Shown: one piece after another, positions 26,191 through 35,709 of the stretch | Position numbering within the stretch: position 1 is the first letter of the stretch | Layout of the letters: each line of letters opens with the position of its first letter | Source: Bacillota bacterium | Lineage (GTDB): Bacteria; Bacillota; Clostridia; Christensenellales; UMGS416 | Direction of reading: 5' to 3' | NCBI GenBank assembly: GCA_023421955.1 | Contig: JAEZSE010000050.1 | Span: forward strand, 124,001 to 188,000 | Length of the DNA stretch: 64,000 nucleotides | Notes under the pieces: model-generated | The model's input: only the letters and a program-made list of their open reading frames with translations | Databases searched by the model: none | What the model was told of the DNA's origin: nothing | Made by a program: the position numbers and the translations under genes

Positions 26191-26218
26191 GAGAGGGACG
26201 CCATTTGGCGACCCTCTC
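26191..26218 (-). terminator. Hairpin after the methylase/helicase gene
   Basis: The stem GAGAGGG.CGCC / GGCG.CCCTCTC (11 pairs, one mismatch, 4-nt loop) lies 13 nt after the stop of the 2453-residue gene. No T-run follows on the minus strand. Confidence 0.5.
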
Positions 26219-26231
26219 AACATTCTTGCGC

Positions 26232-29200
26232 CTACCTCTCGTACCCAACCGCCCTACGCTCCGGCTCCGGCGCTTCCTCGTCCGGTTCCGCATCCATAAT
26301 GACGTTCTCCTGCTGATCCATGTTCAGCAGGCTGTTGAGTTCCGCCAGCCGCGCCGTCTTCGCCTGGAGTTCCTCCTCCTTCCCGAACGGAACTTCGATC
26401 TGCTCCTTGGCTGTCTCCAGTTGCTGCTGGAGTGATTTAAGCTGCTCTCGGCAAACCTCCAGCTTTTCCGGGATATCGGCGAGGGCGTTGTCGAGGCGGG
26501 TGATGTTGCCATGCACATCGGTGCCTAGCGTTACCGTATGACCGAGTACCCCCTGTAGAGTGATCTGATACTGCTTCCTGAAGCTGTCGAAGGAGAAAAA
26601 CATGGGGAAGCCCAAGTAGCTGCCCAGCTCCTGCGGTTCCGGGGTAGTCATCAATTTACAGGCTTCCAGGATGGCTGCGCCTGCGTGAGCCTTCTCGGTG
26701 TAGGAGATACCCTTGACCATCATGCCAGCGAACTTGCTCTGCGCATCATCTCTCGCAACGGAAACAGCCGCTGCCGTACTGTATTGTTCCAGGTGGGTGA
26801 CATCCTTCCCAAAACCAGATATGCGTTCATTCAGCAGTCGGGCCTCCTTGGGGAACCGTTGGAGTACCGCATCCTCCAGCGCATACCGCTGGCTTAGGTG
26901 ATTGGCCTTCAGCAACTTGAGCTTGGAGACCTGGATGTCCAAGTCCATCTTCTCCTTGATATAGGGGTTGCCTGTGGCAAGGGCCTTTACCTCCGCGTAG
27001 GAGAGCGCCGTCTCGTCAATATCCTCGGCGCTGCGGACCGGCGATTTTGAGGTCATGATTTGGCTGATGAACCGCTGTTTGTTCTCCAGAATCTGATACA
27101 GATACGCGTCGAAGGTGTTCTCCGTGACGTACCGGAAGATATGCACCTCCTCGTTCTTGTTACCCTGCCGGATTGTGCGTCCGGCTCGTTGCTCTAGGTC
27201 CCTCGGTCGCCATGGACAATCCAGATCATGGCTAGCAATAAGTTTATCTTGCACGTTGGTGCCAGCCCCCATCTTGAACGTGGTGCCGATCAGGACACGC
27301 ACCTGGCCTTTGCGCACCTTGGCGTAGAGCTCTTTCTTCCGGGTCTCGGTATCGGCCTCATGGATGAAGGCCACTTCCTCCGGCGGGACGCCACGAGCCT
27401 TGAGCTTCTCCCGGAAATCGTCATAAACATTGAACGTGCCGTCGCCCTTAGGCGTTGAGAGGTCACAGAACACAAGCTGCGTCAGCCGCTTATCCTGATG
27501 CTGCTGCCAGAACTCGAATACACGGTCCACACAGGCGTTTACCTTGCTGGCCTCGTCGTCCGGCAGCATCGGGTTCGCAAGCCGCTGGTCCAGCGCCAGT
27601 TTACGTCCGTCGTTGGTGATCTTGAGCATGTTATCCTCATGGGGTTCCACCATGCGGTTGCGCACCTTCTCGGCGCGTGTCGCCAAATCAGCCACCATAT
27701 CCCGCTGGAACTCGCTGGGCTTGACGGCGACGTTGTGGTAGTTGGCCTTGGGGACGGGCAGGTTGAGCATGTCCGCCGTTTTGATATCGGCGACCTCGCG
27801 GAACATGCTCATCAATTCAGGTAAGTTATAGAAGCGGGCGAAGCGCGTCTTGGCGCGGTAGCCGGTGCCCTCCGGAGCAAGCTCAATGGCGGTGATGGTC
27901 TCCCCGAAGGTGCTGGCCCAGCAGTCGAAGTGCTGGAGCCCGTGCCGACGTAGCGTCTCATATTGCAGATACCGCTGCATCGTGTACATCTCGGTGATGC
28001 TGTTGGAGATCGGCGTCCCCGTGGCAAAAACGACGCCGCGACCTCCGGTCAACTCGTCCAAATACCGGCACTTCATATACAGGTCGGATGACTTCTGCGC
28101 CTCGGTCTGGGATAGGCCTGCCACATTCCTCATTTTAGTGTAGAGGAACAAATTCTTGTACGTATCCGCCTCGTCCACAAACAACCGATCTACGCCCAGC
28201 TCCTCGAACGTGACCACATCGTCCTTGCGGCCGGTCTCGATGAGTTTTTTGAGCCTCAGTTCCAGCGTCTTTTTGGTCTTCTCCAGCTGCTTAATGGCAT
28301 ACCGCTCGCCCTTGTTTTCCTTGAGCTCCCGGATGCCGCTGGTGATCTCGGCGATCTGCTCGCGAATTTGGTTCTCCTGCCGCTCGGCTGAGATCGGAAT
28401 CTTCTCAAACTGCGAGTGCCCGATGATGACCGCATCATAGTCGCCGGTCGCAATCCTCGCGCAAAACTTTTTGCGGTTCTTCGTCTCAAAGTCCTTTTTA
28501 GTGGCGACCAGGATGTTGGCCGAGGGGTAGAGCTGCAGGAATTCCGCTGCCCACTGCTCGGTCAGGTGGTTGGGCACGACGAACATGCTCTTGCTGCACA
28601 GGCCCAGGTGCTTGGATTCCATCGCCGCGGCTGTCATTTCATATGTTTTTCCCGCGCCGACGCAATGGGCCAACAGCGTGTTCCCGCCGTAGAGGATGTG
28701 GGCGACAGCATCTACCTGATGTTTCCGGAGCTTGATTTCCGGGTTCATCCCGGTGAAACGAATGTGGCTCCCATCGTACTCCCGCGGGCGAATGGAATTA
28801 AACCTCTCGTTGTAGAGCCGCGTCAGCCGTTCTCGGCGCTGCGGGTCCTCCCATACCCAGTTTTGAAAGGCATCCTTGATGGCCTCCTGCTTCTGCTGGG
28901 CAATGGCGGTCTCTTTTTTGTTCAGTACACGGGTTTCTTTGCCGTTGTCATCAAGGACGGTATCGAAAATGCGGACATCCTTGAGGTTCAGCGTTTCCTC
29001 GATGATCTTATAGGCGTTGATGCGGTTGGTGCCGTAGGTGATGTTGGCCTTGATGTTGTTGCTGCGGTCGTCGCTCTTGCCCTTGATGTTCCAGTTGCCG
29101 GTGTGTTCAGAGAACAGCACGTCGATGTATTTGCGGTATAGGTAGGGCGTTTCCAGCAGTTCCAGCATAAAGTCTCGCACGACATCCGGGGGAAGCCACG

Positions 29201-32200
29201 TCGCGCCCAGCCGCACGTCGATCTCCGACGCCGACAGGTCCGCCGGTTGCACGGCTTCCAGAGCACGGATATTCACCGCAAGTGGTTCTCTCAGGTCGGG
29301 CCGCATCTTCGCCAACTCTTGGGCCAGCCGGAGCTTGCTTCGAACGTTGCCAGACAGATAAGCGTCGGCGGTGACGAAGGGACGGCGTTTCAGGTCGTAG
29401 AAAGCCCTGGGCACGTCGGCAGGGTCCTGGTCGCCGGTGTCCCGGAAGATCACACCCTGCAGGTCGGACTCAAGCTGCTCTTCGGACAGTCCGGTGAGGC
29501 TGCTCATATAGCCCATGTCCACACAAGCTTTTTCAGCGATGGAGATTGCAAGGGCTTCCGAGGCGGTGTCCACATGGCTGACGGTCACGCGCTGCTTGAT
29601 CGTCCGCTTCGTGAACATGTCAGCCTTGCGCTGCAGGTCGCCGTTCTCGTCCAGAACTTCGAGAGAACACAGCAGCGCGTAGGAGCTGTCGTCGGAAAAC
29701 GCCATCTCGTTACCGCGGCTGTTCAGCAGGCCATAATTGGATACAAAGATGTCGTAGAGACGGCCAAGCTTTTGCTGCTGCTCCCGGATGGCATCGTCTC
29801 CGTAGTCCTCCAACTGGCGCTCGATGAGCTCGCGGGCGCAATCCCGCAGGGCGACCATGCCCTTGATGCGCCCTCGGGCCGTAATGGAGGTGTCCACCTT
29901 GTTCATCCGGCTGTTTTCCCGGAAGTAGATCTGGCCGTCCACGACGGTGAAGCTGAAGTTGCGTACGCTGGGATCGGCGGGAATGGACGTATCCGCTACC
30001 TCGTCGCCCTCTTCTTCGCGGTCCAACTCCTCATATTCAGCGTGGATGTTCTCCAGAGCCTCCTGAAGCTGCTCGGCCAGGTCGTCGTTCTCATGGGGCA
30101 GGCAGGTCGTTTCCCGTGCATTGCCATACATCCGGTCGTCGTAGGCCATGCGGCCTAGTATCATGTCCGGGTTGTCGGCGAAGTATTGATTGACCGTGAT
30201 ACCGTCCTCGGTCTCGCCAAGGTATACCCATGCCGGTAACACATCGGTAATGCGGTCGCGCTTCTGCAGGAAAAGGATGTCAGTTGTGACCTCGGTGCCC
30301 GCATTGGCAAGAAAGACGTTGTTTGGGAGCCGGACAGCGCCCAGCAGGTCGGAGCGCTGGGCGATGTATTTGCGGACCTCCGGGCTCTGTTTGTCCAACG
30401 TCCCCTTGGAAGTGATGAAGGCGATGAGCCCACCCGGGCGTACCTTATCGAGGGTCTTGGCAAAGAAATAGTCGTGGATAAGGAATTTGTGCTTGTCGTA
30501 TTTCTTGTCGGAAACGCCATACCCACCGAAAGGAACATTGCCGATGGCCAGATCGAAGAAGCTGTCCGGCAGGTTGGTCGTCTCATACCCTTGCACGGCG
30601 ATGTTGGCATTCTGGTAGAGCTGCTTCGCAATTCTACCTGTGATGCTGTCCAACTCCACGCCGTAGAGCTTGCAGTCCTTCATGCTCTCCGGTACAAGGC
30701 CGAAGAAGTTGCCGATGCCGCAGGCCGGTTCCAGCACGTTGCCGTTACGGAATCCCATGTTTTCCAGGCAGGCATAGATCGCCTTGATGGCGGTGGGGCT
30801 GGTATAGTGGGCGTTTAGGGTGGAGCCACGGGCGAGCTCATACACCTCACTGTCCAGCAGTTCCTTGAGCTCGGTATACTCCTTGGCCCACTGGGGGTTG
30901 GCGTCATCGAACGCCTGCGGCAGGCCGCCCCAGCCGACATACCGGGACAGAACTTCCTGTTCGCTAGCATCAGCAAAGCGATTCTCGGCCTCCAACAGCT
31001 TGAGCAGACGGATCGCGGTGACATTGGCGGCATACTTCGCCTTTGAGCCGCCATGGCCCAGGTTATCGTCGGTGATGCGGAAGTTCCGCAGAGGTTCGCT
31101 TTGAATTCGCTTCGCTTCGCGCGGAGCGTTCTCGGATAGAGATAAATGACTTGGCTCCGGGTCATCTGGCAGCGCCACGTCCATCTCCACATAGTTGTGG
31201 TCACCGGGCTCTGGGCTATCGATGGTTACGGTATCCCCTTGGTGGGAGATCAGGATGTCGCCGGTCACCTGTACCCAATCCGGTACGCCGGGATTGTCGG
31301 CACGGAGGATGATGCTTTCTTTTTCGGCTGGTTCTCCCGCGTCAGCGGTGGTATCAATCAGGTGGTCGTTGAGCGGATTTTCCCGTAGCAGCCTGTCAAA
31401 CTCCGCGCGTGTCAGGTCTTTGCTCAACAGCGGAAAGCGCGCATCCCGCAGGGAAACGACATCAGCGCCAAGGGCGTTGACCTCATATTCATCCGCACCC
31501 AGATAGACCGTGCTGCCGAGGGGGAGGACGTACCGGGCGGTATCCCGCGACGCAGGCGTCGACACCGAGAGGTCCGGTGCGCGGCTCAGAATCCCGCGGA
31601 CATACGCTTCCTCTGCGGCCTGCTGGCGGCGTTCTGTCATCTGTTGCTGGTAGGTGAGCAGGTATTCCTTTTCCTTGGGGTTCAGATACCTGTCGGCGGC
31701 GATGAGCTCACCGATGCGCTTAGCCACCTTGGGCCATGTCAGCAGCAGCTTCGCGTTCGGGTCGGTGGACTCACCGCGGCGCAAGGTGATACCCTTGGGA
31801 TCATGCCACTCGTCAATCCCCGTACCGGTGATGGCGGGGTACTGACCGCCGGTGCCGTATTCGTGCTTCAGGAAGTCAGCGTTATCCTTGGTTGAGGCAT
31901 TCCGCGCGAACTGCTCAGCGATGCGGTATTTCCCATCTTGAACGCCGCTACCCCGCTGCAGGATGAAGTCGATGGCCTCCTGCGGGATCAAAAAAGCGGT
32001 GGTCTTTTCAGCCGCCGCCTGTTCGATGAGCGTCATCTGCTGCCGCTCGCTGGGTAACCCGTCTGGGGGTTCGTCGAGGAATTCACCTAGCAGTATCATG
32101 CCGGCATAGTGCCCGGCTATCACGCGCCAATCAAAGTAGCTCTGGGAAGCCTTCGCGTCGAAGCTGCCCTCCCAGAGGTGTAGTACGTTCTCAGAGGGCT

Positions 32201-33593
32201 GATATCCGGCCTGCAGGGCTGGCAGTTCCGTGATGCCCGTGGGGAAAATGCTTCGGATGTACGCTGTGCGCTCTGCGCTATCCGGATGGCCAGCGAAATA
32301 ATCGGCGATCTCCCGCTTGGTCGCCTTTAGTGTATCGGTCTCGCACAGGATGGAATTGATCCGCTCCGTGGCATGAAAAAACGGAAGACTCTTGTCTTCC
32401 GTTTCGCGGTCGAACCATTCTAGCTGTAGACCAACTCCGTCAGTACCAACTCCTCCGCCTGATGCTTCAAGCTGTTCATGTGGCCCACCCAGCCCATCTG
32501 GTCGGTCGCCTTGTCCGGGGCCGGGTCCTGCTCCAGCAGCTTCGATACGATCTGATTCACCCGTTCCCGTGCCGTCAGGTCGATCTCCGTCAGATGCTCC
32601 GTCAGTTTGCCGGAGAGCATCAGGCTGGCGTACATCCCCCGGTCGTGGTTCTTGAGGTAGGTTTTGCGCAACATCCCATACTTGCCAATGAGCGCTTCCT
32701 CGGGTAGCGTCAGGTCGGGCAGCAGGTAGTCCCCCTGCCGAGTGTAGGTCAGCTCCATGCTCATCCTTCCTTTCATCGTGATCTCTGCGCTCAGTATGTA
32801 ACGGTCTCTTCGATTTTGCAAAGGTGCGGCGCTCTTTTTCTTCGGCGCGCTGCAGGCTGCGAACGGTGACTTCGATTTCCCTGAGTACCATTTCCGAGAT
32901 GTCGCTGGTGGCCGCACCCAGCCGGGCCACGGTATCCAGCGTGTTGAAGTCGGTGACGGCAAGGAAATCCTCGTCGGCGATGTAATCGTCGGGGTCGTAG
33001 CCGCAGCGGGTCAACACCATCGTGGAGACGGAGGCGATCAAGGTCTTTTTCAGCGCCACCTTGACGTTCAGTTCGTCCAGATCCTCCAGAAAGCTGTCCT
33101 GAAGGTTATGCAGCAGTGTGGTCAGGTAGTCGGCATAGTTATCTTCGACGGCGTTGCTCACCGCGGACAGTAGCGCGTCAGGCAATGTGCCATCGCTTTC
33201 AAGTTCACCAAAGGTGTTGCCCAAGGCTTCTATCGTTGCTTCGACATATCGTTCCTGAATACCCCAGAGGGGGACGGGACGGTCGGAGCGGCTATTGGTG
33301 TCCGACACGTCGAACACATGCCGAAGGGCATGGCGGTCGCCGGCATCGTCGATTAGGGCGATGCCTTTCGCGCCTTTGTTTACCCAGCGGCCCAGTTTCC
33401 GGTTCCAGAATTCTATGGATGCGCACGCTGTGGCATCGGGTTTTTGTGCGAAGATCAACACTTGTTCCTGAAACGGGTATTTATAGTTCCATGCCGCCGC
33501 TTTCAAGAAGACCGCCCAGGTGCTTCGCGTTCTGGTTAGCTCCTGGGCGGTCTGTCTGGAAAGGTTGGTGATCTGCTGTAGTTTGGTTACCAA
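26232..33593 (-). CDS. Giant N6-methylase plus SNF2-type helicase of ICEs
   Basis: 2453 residues from TTG at 33593 (AGGAGG 8 nt upstream). Order: an ArdC/LtrC-like N-terminus (about 1-270, SRQTAQELTRTRSTWAVFLK and WNRKLGRWVNKGAKGIALID), a biased Gly/Asp/Arg/Pro linker (about 279-391), a central region, an N6-DNA methylase with motif FFDLAIGNVPFGGYG at about 1017, then a helicase with Walker A HCVGAGKTYEMTAA at about 1646, VDEAD at about 1805 and QRAGRTIRQGN near 2140, and a coiled-coil tail. Such proteins are hallmarks of Tn1549-like ICEs and are thought to protect or remodel element DNA on entry. The linker coincides with the out-of-frame tnpV gene. Confidence 0.9.
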   Translation of the reverse strand: MVTKLQQITNLSRQTAQELTRTRSTWAVFLKAAAWNYKYPFQEQVLIFAQKPDATACASIEFWNRKLGRWVNKGAKGIALIDDAGDRHALRHVFDVSDTNSRSDRPVPLWGIQERYVEATIEALGNTFGELESDGTLPDALLSAVSNAVEDNYADYLTTLLHNLQDSFLEDLDELNVKVALKKTLIASVSTMVLTRCGYDPDDYIADEDFLAVTDFNTLDTVARLGAATSDISEMVLREIEVTVRSLQRAEEKERRTFAKSKRPLHTERRDHDERKDEHGADLHSAGGLPAARPDATRGSAHWQVWDVAQNLPQEPRPGDVRQPDALRQTDGASDGDRPDGTGTGESDRIEAAGAGPGPGQGDRPDGLGGPHEQLEASGGGVGTDGVGLQLEWFDRETEDKSLPFFHATERINSILCETDTLKATKREIADYFAGHPDSAERTAYIRSIFPTGITELPALQAGYQPSENVLHLWEGSFDAKASQSYFDWRVIAGHYAGMILLGEFLDEPPDGLPSERQQMTLIEQAAAEKTTAFLIPQEAIDFILQRGSGVQDGKYRIAEQFARNASTKDNADFLKHEYGTGGQYPAITGTGIDEWHDPKGITLRRGESTDPNAKLLLTWPKVAKRIGELIAADRYLNPKEKEYLLTYQQQMTERRQQAAEEAYVRGILSRAPDLSVSTPASRDTARYVLPLGSTVYLGADEYEVNALGADVVSLRDARFPLLSKDLTRAEFDRLLRENPLNDHLIDTTADAGEPAEKESIILRADNPGVPDWVQVTGDILISHQGDTVTIDSPEPGDHNYVEMDVALPDDPEPSHLSLSENAPREAKRIQSEPLRNFRITDDNLGHGGSKAKYAANVTAIRLLKLLEAENRFADASEQEVLSRYVGWGGLPQAFDDANPQWAKEYTELKELLDSEVYELARGSTLNAHYTSPTAIKAIYACLENMGFRNGNVLEPACGIGNFFGLVPESMKDCKLYGVELDSITGRIAKQLYQNANIAVQGYETTNLPDSFFDLAIGNVPFGGYGVSDKKYDKHKFLIHDYFFAKTLDKVRPGGLIAFITSKGTLDKQSPEVRKYIAQRSDLLGAVRLPNNVFLANAGTEVTTDILFLQKRDRITDVLPAWVYLGETEDGITVNQYFADNPDMILGRMAYDDRMYGNARETTCLPHENDDLAEQLQEALENIHAEYEELDREEEGDEVADTSIPADPSVRNFSFTVVDGQIYFRENSRMNKVDTSITARGRIKGMVALRDCARELIERQLEDYGDDAIREQQQKLGRLYDIFVSNYGLLNSRGNEMAFSDDSSYALLCSLEVLDENGDLQRKADMFTKRTIKQRVTVSHVDTASEALAISIAEKACVDMGYMSSLTGLSEEQLESDLQGVIFRDTGDQDPADVPRAFYDLKRRPFVTADAYLSGNVRSKLRLAQELAKMRPDLREPLAVNIRALEAVQPADLSASEIDVRLGATWLPPDVVRDFMLELLETPYLYRKYIDVLFSEHTGNWNIKGKSDDRSNNIKANITYGTNRINAYKIIEETLNLKDVRIFDTVLDDNGKETRVLNKKETAIAQQKQEAIKDAFQNWVWEDPQRRERLTRLYNERFNSIRPREYDGSHIRFTGMNPEIKLRKHQVDAVAHILYGGNTLLAHCVGAGKTYEMTAAAMESKHLGLCSKSMFVVPNHLTEQWAAEFLQLYPSANILVATKKDFETKNRKKFCARIATGDYDAVIIGHSQFEKIPISAERQENQIREQIAEITSGIRELKENKGERYAIKQLEKTKKTLELRLKKLIETGRKDDVVTFEELGVDRLFVDEADTYKNLFLYTKMRNVAGLSQTEAQKSSDLYMKCRYLDELTGGRGVVFATGTPISNSITEMYTMQRYLQYETLRRHGLQHFDCWASTFGETITAIELAPEGTGYRAKTRFARFYNLPELMSMFREVADIKTADMLNLPVPKANYHNVAVKPSEFQRDMVADLATRAEKVRNRMVEPHEDNMLKITNDGRKLALDQRLANPMLPDDEASKVNACVDRVFEFWQQHQDKRLTQLVFCDLSTPKGDGTFNVYDDFREKLKARGVPPEEVAFIHEADTETRKKELYAKVRKGQVRVLIGTTFKMGAGTNVQDKLIASHDLDCPWRPRDLEQRAGRTIRQGNKNEEVHIFRYVTENTFDAYLYQILENKQRFISQIMTSKSPVRSAEDIDETALSYAEVKALATGNPYIKEKMDLDIQVSKLKLLKANHLSQRYALEDAVLQRFPKEARLLNERISGFGKDVTHLEQYSTAAAVSVARDDAQSKFAGMMVKGISYTEKAHAGAAILEACKLMTTPEPQELGSYLGFPMFFSFDSFRKQYQITLQGVLGHTVTLGTDVHGNITRLDNALADIPEKLEVCREQLKSLQQQLETAKEQIEVPFGKEEELQAKTARLAELNSLLNMDQQENVIMDAEPDEEAPEPERRAVGYER
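32420..32758 (-). CDS. tnpV: TnpV-like protein nested inside the giant gene
   Basis: 112 residues (MELTYTRQGDYLLPDLTLPE ... ending AEELVLTELVYS) on the same strand as the giant gene but in a shifted frame. It matches transposon-encoded TnpV proteins in length and pattern: LTLPEE, GKYGMLRKTYLK, SGKLTEHLTEID, and a closing WVGHMNSLKHQAEE. AAAGGAAGG lies 6 nt before the ATG (another ATG is 6 nt earlier). Function of TnpV is unknown. The normal protein texture here, against the biased linker in the other frame, suggests tnpV is the older frame. Confidence 0.75.
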   Translation of the reverse strand: MELTYTRQGDYLLPDLTLPEEALIGKYGMLRKTYLKNHDRGMYASLMLSGKLTEHLTEIDLTARERVNQIVSKLLEQDPAPDKATDQMGWVGHMNSLKHQAEELVLTELVYS

Positions 33594-33607
33594 CCGTCAG
33601 CCCTCCT

Positions 33608-33874
33608 TCATTTCACGATGTATTGATTCGATAGCCTGCCGCCGTCTTCAGAATGCCGGGGGGCAATACCGATGATGTCCAGTCGCTTCAAGCGATTCAG
33701 GTTGCGACTGGTTGCGGAGCGGGAAAGGCCCACGCTCCGTGCGAGGCTTCGCATGGATATGGTCACGGCTTTGTGACAGCCGCCCGTCATATCCAGCAGA
33801 TAGCAGTACAACAACTTTGCCGAGGCGGGGACGTGAAAGCCCGCGCACAGCCTGTATCTCGTCAGATCGTTCAT
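33608..33874 (-). CDS. Winged-helix DNA-binding protein
   Basis: 88 residues with AGGAGG before the ATG. The sequence FHVPASAKLLYCYLLDM followed by SMRSLARSVGLSRSATSRNL and NRLKRLDIIGIAP is a typical helix-turn-helix as found in RepA-like or GntR-like N-terminal domains. It ends 14 nt before the giant gene and may regulate it. Confidence 0.7.
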   Translation of the reverse strand: MNDLTRYRLCAGFHVPASAKLLYCYLLDMTGGCHKAVTISMRSLARSVGLSRSATSRNLNRLKRLDIIGIAPRHSEDGGRLSNQYIVK

Positions 33875-33994
33875 GATCCTCCTTTCACCCTCACCGCTCA
33901 GGGAGGCTAAGCTTGGTCTTTGGTTGTATCGGTAAAGAAAAAAGGCGCTTCATCCTGGGTAAGAGGGAAGATGCTATACTCCATGCCGCACCGC

Positions 33995-34348
33995 CTACCG
34001 ATCCCTGTCCCTGTCGGGCAGCTTTTTGAAAGGCTGTGTGCTGATGTCCTTTTTGTTTCTGGCAGCAAAGGATGGGTCGGGGTGTATCTTGTTTTTCGGC
34101 TGGTTCTCCGGCTGCGGTTGCTGTTCTTGCAGAAATTGGACCTCATCAGCGGCGCGCTTGCACAGGTCTGCTATGGCAGTGAGCCGGTCGCCAACGTAGT
34201 GCCCCCAGAAGCAATCCTTCTCACCCAGCTTCCGCTTCCATGTCACAAACCGACCCGGCGCGCTCTGATTCTCTCCAATGACATATTCAAACTGGCCCAC
34301 GGCCAACCGGTCGGTGATGAGATATCCTGCGACAATTTCCTGTTCCAT
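33995..34348 (-). CDS. Conserved ICE protein of unknown function
   Basis: 117 residues from MEQEIVAGYLITDRLAVGQF, with AGGAGG 5 nt before the ATG at 34348. The first 80 residues form a compact domain (FVTWKRKLGEKDCFWGHYV); the tail is polar with QPQPENQPKNK. It ends 120 nt before the winged-helix gene. No domain recognised. Confidence 0.65.
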   Translation of the reverse strand: MEQEIVAGYLITDRLAVGQFEYVIGENQSAPGRFVTWKRKLGEKDCFWGHYVGDRLTAIADLCKRAADEVQFLQEQQPQPENQPKNKIHPDPSFAARNKKDISTQPFKKLPDRDRDR

Positions 34349-34358
34349 GTACGCCTCC

Positions 34359-34961
34359 TTATCGTTCGGGTTGATGCCGTTTCTTTTGCTGTACGGCACG
34401 AAGCTGTGAAAGACGTTCTTTCGCCCATTGGGGCATATGCTCGGGCTTGAGAACGCCGAGAATGTCCTCCCGATTCCAGCGGGCTTCCTTGCCGGAATAT
34501 AGGTTGGTGGTGAAAACAGCGCGGCCTCGGGAATTAGGAGACGCACCGAAACCGCCCGTAATCAAAACGAGCTGCTTGTCGCCGGTGTGATATTCCGGGC
34601 GCAGGCTGCTCTGACGCAGGACGGCTATTTTGTTCTCCAGATTCATGTTGTGGTCGATGAGGATGCACTGTTCCGGCGAAAAGCAGACATTGGGAACGGT
34701 AATGCTTTCCCGTTCTGCCGTTACCTGGGCAAGTTGTGCCTGCACTCGGCTGACAAATTCGGTCATGACCTCGATGTAGTCGTTGCTCCCCACGCCATCG
34801 AAGAAGTGCTCGATGTTCAGCGGGTTATCCCAGGTGCAAAAGCAGACCATATATGGCGTCTCGGTATTGTTCTTATCCACGCAGAACAGGACTTCCTTAT
34901 CTCCGACGTGGATGGCATGCTTTACTTCAAAGGTGTCTACCATCCGTTTTTCATCGCTCAT
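34359..34961 (-). CDS. Conserved ICE protein of unknown function
   Basis: 200 residues from MSDEKRMVDTFEVKHAIHVG, with GGAGG 7 nt before the ATG at 34961. The N-terminal half looks like a mixed alpha/beta domain (DKEVLFCVDKNNTETPYMVC). The C-terminus contains GGFGASPNSRGRAVFTTNLY and SGKEARWNREDILGVLKPEH. It lies 10 nt before the next gene, so the two are co-transcribed. Function unknown. Confidence 0.65.
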   Translation of the reverse strand: MSDEKRMVDTFEVKHAIHVGDKEVLFCVDKNNTETPYMVCFCTWDNPLNIEHFFDGVGSNDYIEVMTEFVSRVQAQLAQVTAERESITVPNVCFSPEQCILIDHNMNLENKIAVLRQSSLRPEYHTGDKQLVLITGGFGASPNSRGRAVFTTNLYSGKEARWNREDILGVLKPEHMPQWAKERLSQLRAVQQKKRHQPER

Positions 34962-34983
34962 ATTGCTTCCTCCATTTCGGTAA

Positions 34984-35010
34984 GCGAAAAGGGACGGATA
35001 TTCCGTCCCC
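34984..35010 (-). terminator. Terminator after the 28-residue membrane ORF
   Basis: An 8-bp stem GGGACGGA / TCCGTCCC with a 3-nt loop is followed on the minus strand by TTTTCGC. It separates the prepilin-peptidase/small-ORF transcript from the gene that starts at 34961. Confidence 0.7.
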
Positions 35011-35026
35011 TGCTGCCGATGTGCTG

Positions 35027-35113
35027 CTATTTGGACTTGTTTCTTTTCCAGCGAAGGAGTATGAGTGCGCCTATGATGAATAGGCATAGCCCCAGGGTGA
35101 TGAAGGGCTTCAT
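35027..35113 (-). CDS. 28-residue single-pass membrane peptide
   Basis: ATG at 35113 with GGAGG 9 nt upstream, encoding MKPFITLGLCLFIIGALILL followed by RWKRNKSK and a stop. One hydrophobic helix and a basic end indicate a small membrane peptide. It lies 20 nt after the prepilin peptidase stop and before a terminator. Short but well supported by its site. Confidence 0.5.
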   Translation of the reverse strand: MKPFITLGLCLFIIGALILLRWKRNKSK

Positions 35114-35133
35114 ATCGGTATGCCTCCTTTCCG

Positions 35134-35592
35134 TTAATGTGGGAGATGCAGGTATCTAAGCACAACCATAGCGGCTGCGCCAAACGCCAGGACGGGAGCC
35201 AGGGGGATTCGACATTTCAAAGTCTTCTTTTTAAGCCAAGAGTAGGCCATTAAAACGGCAAGGATCGGGATCATCAGTACAAACGCAACCAAAGTGTTTA
35301 GCAGACCAAGATAAAGGCCGATGGCCATGATGAGCTTCACATCGGCAGCGCCCATGTCGTTTTTGTACCATGTAATGAGGAAAGGGATAGATAGCAATAA
35401 CCCTGCCGGGTGTTGCCACCATAGTGCGCATCCCGGTAATGAGACAAGAACAACTTTCGTCAACCCCAGGCACACAAGTAAGGCGACCGGTAGGTTAGAA
35501 ACTGTTCTGGTTCTCCGGTCTGAGTAGGCACACCATGCTAAAAGAGAAACAAAAAAAGCATCCGAAAGGATGCCCCAATAATGAGTATTCAC
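35134..35592 (-). CDS. Prepilin peptidase (A24, TadV/CpaA type)
   Basis: 152 residues from GTG (GAGGAG 7 nt upstream), with five or so membrane helices. The two catalytic Asp regions of A24 peptidases are visible: CAYSDRRTRTVSN near residue 25 and NDMGAADVKLIMAIG (GxxD type) near 83. It would trim the Flp-type pilin of the Tad locus 5 kb upstream, although the adhesin and ART-like genes separate it from the rest. Confidence 0.85.
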   Translation of the reverse strand: MNTHYWGILSDAFFVSLLAWCAYSDRRTRTVSNLPVALLVCLGLTKVVLVSLPGCALWWQHPAGLLLSIPFLITWYKNDMGAADVKLIMAIGLYLGLLNTLVAFVLMIPILAVLMAYSWLKKKTLKCRIPLAPVLAFGAAAMVVLRYLHLPH

Positions 35593-35709
35593 TTGTTGTC
35601 TCCTCAGGAAAAACTATGGAGGTTTACATTATGCTCATAATGGCCAGTTGAGCGATTTCACAGCCATCCCAGTATGTTTATTATGGGCGGGTAGTTTATC
35701 TACACATCA

